DNA of 64,000 bases, taken from the NCBI GenBank assembly GCA_051656645.1, contig JBOGCH010000017.1:3305-67304 (forward strand), in the 5' to 3' direction. This DNA is from JBOGCH01 sp051656645. GTDB lineage: Bacteria; Bacteroidota; Bacteroidia; Bacteroidales; Marinifilaceae. Below the pieces are notes generated by a model, which was given only the letters and a program-made list of their open reading frames with translations, was not told the origin of the DNA and made no database searches. Below, in pieces: positions 60,576 to 64,000 of this stretch (position 1 is its first letter; every line of letters begins with the position of its first letter). The translations under genes were made by a program, and so were the position numbers.

Positions 60576-61376
60576 CTATTTAGCAGGTTTATATTTTTCC
60601 ATTTGTGGCATTAACTGTTGTAATTGCTCTATTCTATGAACATCCGACGGGTGAGTTGACATAAATTCAGCAGGTTTTGCTCCCCCCGATTGCGCCATTC
60701 TGCTCCAAAACGTTATAGCCTCTTGTGGATTGTATCCGGCCATAGTCATAAATATTAAGCCCAATTCATCGGCCTCATACTCATGCTTACGCGAGAAAGG
60801 TAAAACAACGCCATAGTTAGCTCCTAAACCCACTGCTGCCGATATTGCCTGTTGTGTTAGTGTAGGCTTGTTTTGTAATGCCACTGCAGCAAGGGCATTA
60901 CCTGCCTCTAGCAACATCTGCTGGCTCATACGCTCGTTACTGTGTCTGGCAACAGCGTGAGCTATTTCATGCCCCATTACAACAGCTATTCCATCGTCTG
61001 TTTGACAATAGGGAAGAATTCCCTCATAAAAAACTACTTTCCCTCCAGGCATACACCATGCATTCACATCGTTACTTTGCACCAATTTAAAATCCCAATC
61101 AAAATTAGCCAATCTGTCCTCTAGCCCCTGTTGTTTCATATATACCTCAACAGCCTTAGCTATACGCGTTCCAATTTCTGTGATACGAGCATTATTCTGC
61201 GCATTGGTTGAGAGCTTATTCTCTTTCAAAAAACTTCCGTATTGAGCTGCACTTGCCTGTACTATTTCCGAATCTGGATAAAAAATTAATTGTTTACGTC
61301 CAGTTAATGGCACAGTTTGGCAAGACAGAAGTAATAAAGCCAATAACGTACAGTTTAAAATTAAATATCTTCTCAT
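60576..61376 (-). CDS. M48-family zinc metalloprotease, lipoprotein
   Basis: A 266-residue protein with a lipobox (LLLLSC, C19). The zinc site VVMGHEIAHAVARHSNERMSQQ (HExxH) and the third ligand in KHEYEADELGLIFMTMAGY are both present, with WCMPGGKVVFYEGIL and STHPSDVHRIEQL typical of the periplasmic BepA/LoiP-type M48 group. These enzymes act in envelope protein quality control. The stop codon abuts the stop of the symporter gene (60575/60576). Confidence 0.94.
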   Translation of the reverse strand: MRRYLILNCTLLALLLLSCQTVPLTGRKQLIFYPDSEIVQASAAQYGSFLKENKLSTNAQNNARITEIGTRIAKAVEVYMKQQGLEDRLANFDWDFKLVQSNDVNAWCMPGGKVVFYEGILPYCQTDDGIAVVMGHEIAHAVARHSNERMSQQMLLEAGNALAAVALQNKPTLTQQAISAAVGLGANYGVVLPFSRKHEYEADELGLIFMTMAGYNPQEAITFWSRMAQSGGAKPAEFMSTHPSDVHRIEQLQQLMPQMEKYKPAK

Positions 61377-61483
61377 AATTTATTCTATTATTTAAGTTAG
61401 TAAAATCCATGCATACCGTGTATATACACAATACTTTACAAAAGTAGGCAATATTTTATCAATCACATTCAAGCTCATATACA

Positions 61484-61514
61484 TTTTAAACATTCAATTT
61501 AATTTCTATATTTG
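61484..61514 (+). promoter_or_regulatory. Promoter candidate for the POT transporter
   Basis: TTTT (61484-61487), 19-bp spacer, TATATTTG (61507-61514): a full -7 match and a near-match -33 at consensus spacing. It gives a leader of about 35 nt before the ATG at 61553. Confidence 0.6.
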
Positions 61515-61552
61515 TCAATCAGCTATTTAAAATCAAATAATTTATACAGCCT

Positions 61553-63022
61553 ATGTCAATTTTTTCTAAATTTCCGCGCACCTTTTGGGTCGCTAATGCT
61601 ATTGAGCTGTTCGAGCGTTGGGCTTGGTACGGCTTTTTTATGTTATTCGCAAACTATCTTACGGGATCGTCAGATCTTGGTTACTTAGAGTTTACGCAAG
61701 CCCAAAAAGGGATTATCATGGGGGTTGGAACAGGTATTCTTTACTTTCTTCCAGTACTTACCGGAGCAATCGCGGATAAATACGGATACAAACGCGTACT
61801 TGCACTAGCATTTGTTATCTACTCATCGGCATTTATATTCCTGCCAATGTTCCAATCATTCACGGGAGTATTCTGTATGTATCTTTATTTGGCATTAGGA
61901 GCTGCTTTATTTAAACCAATTATTTCTGCAACTATCGCTAAAACAACCACATCGGAAACATCATCTATCGGATTTGGTATTTTCTACATGATGGTAAATA
62001 TTGGTGCATTCTTTGGACCTATGGTAACATTACTATTCAAAGGATCATCGCACCTTATATTCTACATTTCGGCTGCTATCGTATCGTTAAACTTCCTTCT
62101 ACTATTCTTTTATCAAGAACCTAAAGAGGAAAACGCAGCACCTAAAAAAGCTGGATCGCTGTTATCAACTTTCAAGGAGGTTTTCTATAATATGGGCGAG
62201 ATTTTCCGCGACTGGAAATTTATCCTATTCCTACTTATTGTTGCCGGTTTCTGGACAATGTACAACCAGTTATTCTTTACACTGCCTGTATTTATCTCGC
62301 AATGGGTAGACACTGCGCCAATGTACAACTTCTTCCATCGTTACATTCCATTTATCAGTAATAATTACAGCCCTGCACCGGGTGTAATGGACTCTGAGTT
62401 TGTAACAAACCTTGATGCACTTTACATTATTGCGTTCCAAATTGTTGTATCTACAATTGTTATGCGCTTAAAACCGCTTAAATCAATGATGTCCGGATTC
62501 CTTGTATGTTCCATTGGTATGTCATTGACACTATTCTCTCAAAATGTAGTGTTTACAATGGTAGCTATCCTTATCTTCGCACTAGGGGAGATGGCGGGAT
62601 CACCAAAAATCACTGAATACATTGGGCGTATAGCACCAGGAGATAAGAAAGCACTTTACATGGGTTACTCATTTATTCCTGTATTCCTTGGAAACATCTT
62701 CGCAGGTTTTATCTCTGGAGTTGTGTATCAAAACATCTCCGACAAAGTAACATATACCAAACAATTTGCTTTGGAAAAAGGACTTAATATTCCTGAGGGA
62801 TTATCAAACAGCGCATACTTTGAGCGTGTTGCCGAACAAGTAAACCAAACACCACAAGAGTTAACAAACACCCTATGGAACATGTACAACCCATCACGCA
62901 TATGGATTGTAATGCTTTCAATTGGTTTAGCTGCAACATTCCTATTATTCCTTTATGACAGATTCTTAATGAAGGACGAAACACCTGCTGCTGCAAAAGA
63001 AACAGAAAAAACTATTGCATAA
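61553..63022 (+). CDS. POT/PTR-family proton-dependent oligopeptide transporter (MFS)
   Basis: A 489-residue transporter with about twelve to fourteen helices. FWVANAIELFERWAWYGFFMLFANYL is the first helix with the ExxER motif, GAIADKYGYKRVLALAFVIY the PTR loop motif, YLALGAALFKPIISATIAKT and GFGIFYMMVNIGAFFGPMVTLL follow, and the C-terminal half contains GEMAGSPKITEYIGRIAPGDKKALYMGYSFIPVFLGNIFAG. It imports di- and tripeptides or related compounds with protons. It is monocistronic, with its own promoter and terminator. Confidence 0.93.
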   Translation: MSIFSKFPRTFWVANAIELFERWAWYGFFMLFANYLTGSSDLGYLEFTQAQKGIIMGVGTGILYFLPVLTGAIADKYGYKRVLALAFVIYSSAFIFLPMFQSFTGVFCMYLYLALGAALFKPIISATIAKTTTSETSSIGFGIFYMMVNIGAFFGPMVTLLFKGSSHLIFYISAAIVSLNFLLLFFYQEPKEENAAPKKAGSLLSTFKEVFYNMGEIFRDWKFILFLLIVAGFWTMYNQLFFTLPVFISQWVDTAPMYNFFHRYIPFISNNYSPAPGVMDSEFVTNLDALYIIAFQIVVSTIVMRLKPLKSMMSGFLVCSIGMSLTLFSQNVVFTMVAILIFALGEMAGSPKITEYIGRIAPGDKKALYMGYSFIPVFLGNIFAGFISGVVYQNISDKVTYTKQFALEKGLNIPEGLSNSAYFERVAEQVNQTPQELTNTLWNMYNPSRIWIVMLSIGLAATFLLFLYDRFLMKDETPAAAKETEKTIA

Positions 63023-63038
63023 TAGCAGTTCAGAATAT

Positions 63039-63079
63039 AAAAAAAAGCAGTCGGAAGTAAATTTCCGACTGCTTTTTTT
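63039..63079 (+). terminator. Strong Rho-independent terminator of the POT gene
   Basis: GCAGTCGGAA and TTCCGACTGC arms with a 6-nt loop, flanked by A8 and T7 runs; starts 17 bp after the stop codon. The A run also makes it usable from the other strand. Confidence 0.92.
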
Positions 63080-63439
63080 ATTGTAACAATACTACCATCA
63101 ATAACTAGACTCACACTTAACCTACACAACATATAACAGTACACAAATAAATGTACCATATCTCCATTGTAAAACAACGTATTCAATGTATGATACCAGA
63201 ACTACATTGTTACAAAAAAAAGATTTCACATACCGCTATTTGGCCTCATACAACATCACCATCCACCCGCTCCTTTAAATAACTAACCTCTCCCCAAAAA
63301 AGCGGTACACTCAACACCGCTACAGCCCATCCATACGCCATGAACAAATAAACACATGGCTATATAAACGCACATCGTGGACAGTTCTGCGCCATTCTTC
63401 AGTAATCTATAAATACATTCATTTGCTATAAAGTACTAC
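63080..63439. other. Non-coding stretch before the 5S-derived repeats
   Basis: About 360 bp with no credible ORF, tRNA or mobile-element end. A weak AGCGGT/ACCGCT stem lies near 63300-63325. Nothing else is seen. Confidence 0.5.
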
Positions 63440-63668
63440 ATTCTGAATTCTTCTAGCAGCACCTACCTTGCGCCAAGGGTACTGTCGCAAGGTGATTATA
63501 CTTCACAACACCATATAACGAAAAGAAGGTTGAAACTTGCGTTCAGTAATTCGGCGTCGTCCTACATCGTATCTCCTTGGCACCTTGCGCCACGTGCTAC
63601 GCACACAAACCATCGGCGTCGTGATTATAGCGCCGATGGTACTGCCGCAAGGTGATGCGCAGACACAA

Positions 63669-63700
63669 CAAAAAAGCCAGCGAATTTCTTCACTGGCTTT
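63669..63700 (-). terminator. Terminator between 5S satellite copies
   Basis: AAAGCCAG and CTGGCTTT arms; on the minus strand the stem is followed by TTTTTT. It directly follows the satellite copy at 63704-63735 just as the real terminator follows the 5S. Confidence 0.75.
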
Positions 63701-63825
63701 GCTAATTCGGCGTCGACCTACTCTCCCACCTTGCGCCAATGCTACGCACACAAACCATCGGCGTCGTGATTATAGCGCCGATGATATTGCCGCAAGGTGA
63801 TTATACGTCACTATACCATATAACG

Positions 63826-63858
63826 AAAAGAAGGTTGAAACTTGCGTTTCAACCTTCT
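63826..63858 (-). terminator. rRNA operon terminator
   Basis: GAAGGTTGAAAC and GTTTCAACCTTC arms with a 4-nt loop, then TTTTCG on the minus strand, immediately after the 5S 3' end. A copy at 63525-63542 has lost half of the stem. Confidence 0.87.
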
Positions 63859-63864
63859 CAGTAA

Positions 63865-63973
<109 letters not shown>

Positions 63974-64000
63974 TTAATATCTTTAGTTCATGTTTTGATA

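Larger units (their letters stand above)
63440..63860 (-). repeat. Satellite copies of the 5S rRNA 3' end
   Basis: Downstream of the 5S gene lie decayed copies of its 3' part. Bases 63704-63735 repeat 63863-63894 over about 32 nt in the same orientation. Bases 63630-63654 (exact) and 63775-63799 (two changes) repeat 25 nt of the 5S in the opposite orientation. A third, more decayed copy is near 63541-63590, with a fragment near 63467-63494. The flank sequence starting GATTATACNTCAC (63495 and 63800) is repeated with a 305-bp offset. Confidence 0.82.

Noticed and set aside
63503..63800. Open frames on both strands of about 82-87 codons across the 5S-derived repeats
   Set aside because: They read through rRNA-derived and terminator sequence; the apparent codons are a by-product of repeated non-coding DNA.

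Overview
The window is AT-rich chromosomal DNA from a member of the Bacteroidota, almost certainly order Bacteroidales. The evidence is two SusC/SusD pairs, a one-protein hybrid two-component regulator, lipoproteins whose mature ends start Cys-Ser-Asp-Asp or similar, TAnnTTTG-type promoter elements, and the core order nadK-uppS-bamA-ompH-murI-RelA/SpoT-fur-purA. The genus cannot be fixed from this sequence. No tRNA, CRISPR array, transposase or phage gene was seen; the only structural RNA is a 5S rRNA at the right edge.

Layout. (1) 1-3.7 kb, minus strand: an efflux operon of an AraC regulator with an N-terminal CxxC metal-binding-like domain, a small Cys/His-rich exported protein, a TolC-like channel and an RND pump cut by the left edge. 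(2) 3.7-4.9 kb: mostly non-coding, with two adjacent 49-codon ORFs. (3) 4.9-33.7 kb, minus strand: a large polysaccharide/glycoprotein utilisation locus (PUL). A three-gene operon (CxxCH-containing PD40 lipoprotein, polytopic membrane protein, hybrid regulator) precedes an eight-gene operon (FAS1 lipoprotein, SusC, SusD, FAS1, FAS1, SusC, SusD, Fn3-like lipoprotein, ending in an M60-like metalloprotease), followed by a Ser-type sulfatase. The natural reading is capture and cleavage of a sulfated, O-glycosylated protein such as mucin; this is inference. (4) 33.8-36.9 kb, plus: a small LTxxQ protein, a PEBP-family protein and a DUF4954 beta-helix protein. (5) 37-47 kb, minus: the housekeeping cluster. 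(6) 47.8-52 kb, plus: a small acidic protein, DUF4301, a DUF368 lipid-carrier transporter, aroE and DUF2147. (7) 52-54.3 kb, minus: a threonine-dehydrogenase-like SDR, rnhA, upp. (8) 54.4-58.1 kb: a hybrid histidine kinase convergent with an NtrC-type regulator, a likely cognate pair. (9) 58.6-63 kb: a small exported protein, DoxX-like protein, bile-acid-symporter-family protein, M48 protease and POT peptide transporter. (10) 63.4-64 kb: 5S rRNA followed by decayed direct and inverted copies of its own 3' end, with terminators between them.

The most unusual non-coding signal is a family of three intergenic elements (about 26.4, 47.3 and 58.3 kb). Each is built of 11-bp GGTTTC-type units in one orientation, a 17-18 bp core, then the same number of units inverted (2+2, 4+4, 4+4). 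They lie upstream of genes rather than at gene ends, and in the third the unit variants run in the same order on both sides instead of mirrored. A second notable signal is a pair of 16-bp direct repeats exactly 21 bp apart upstream of the PUL operon, the spacing expected of an AraC-type operator.
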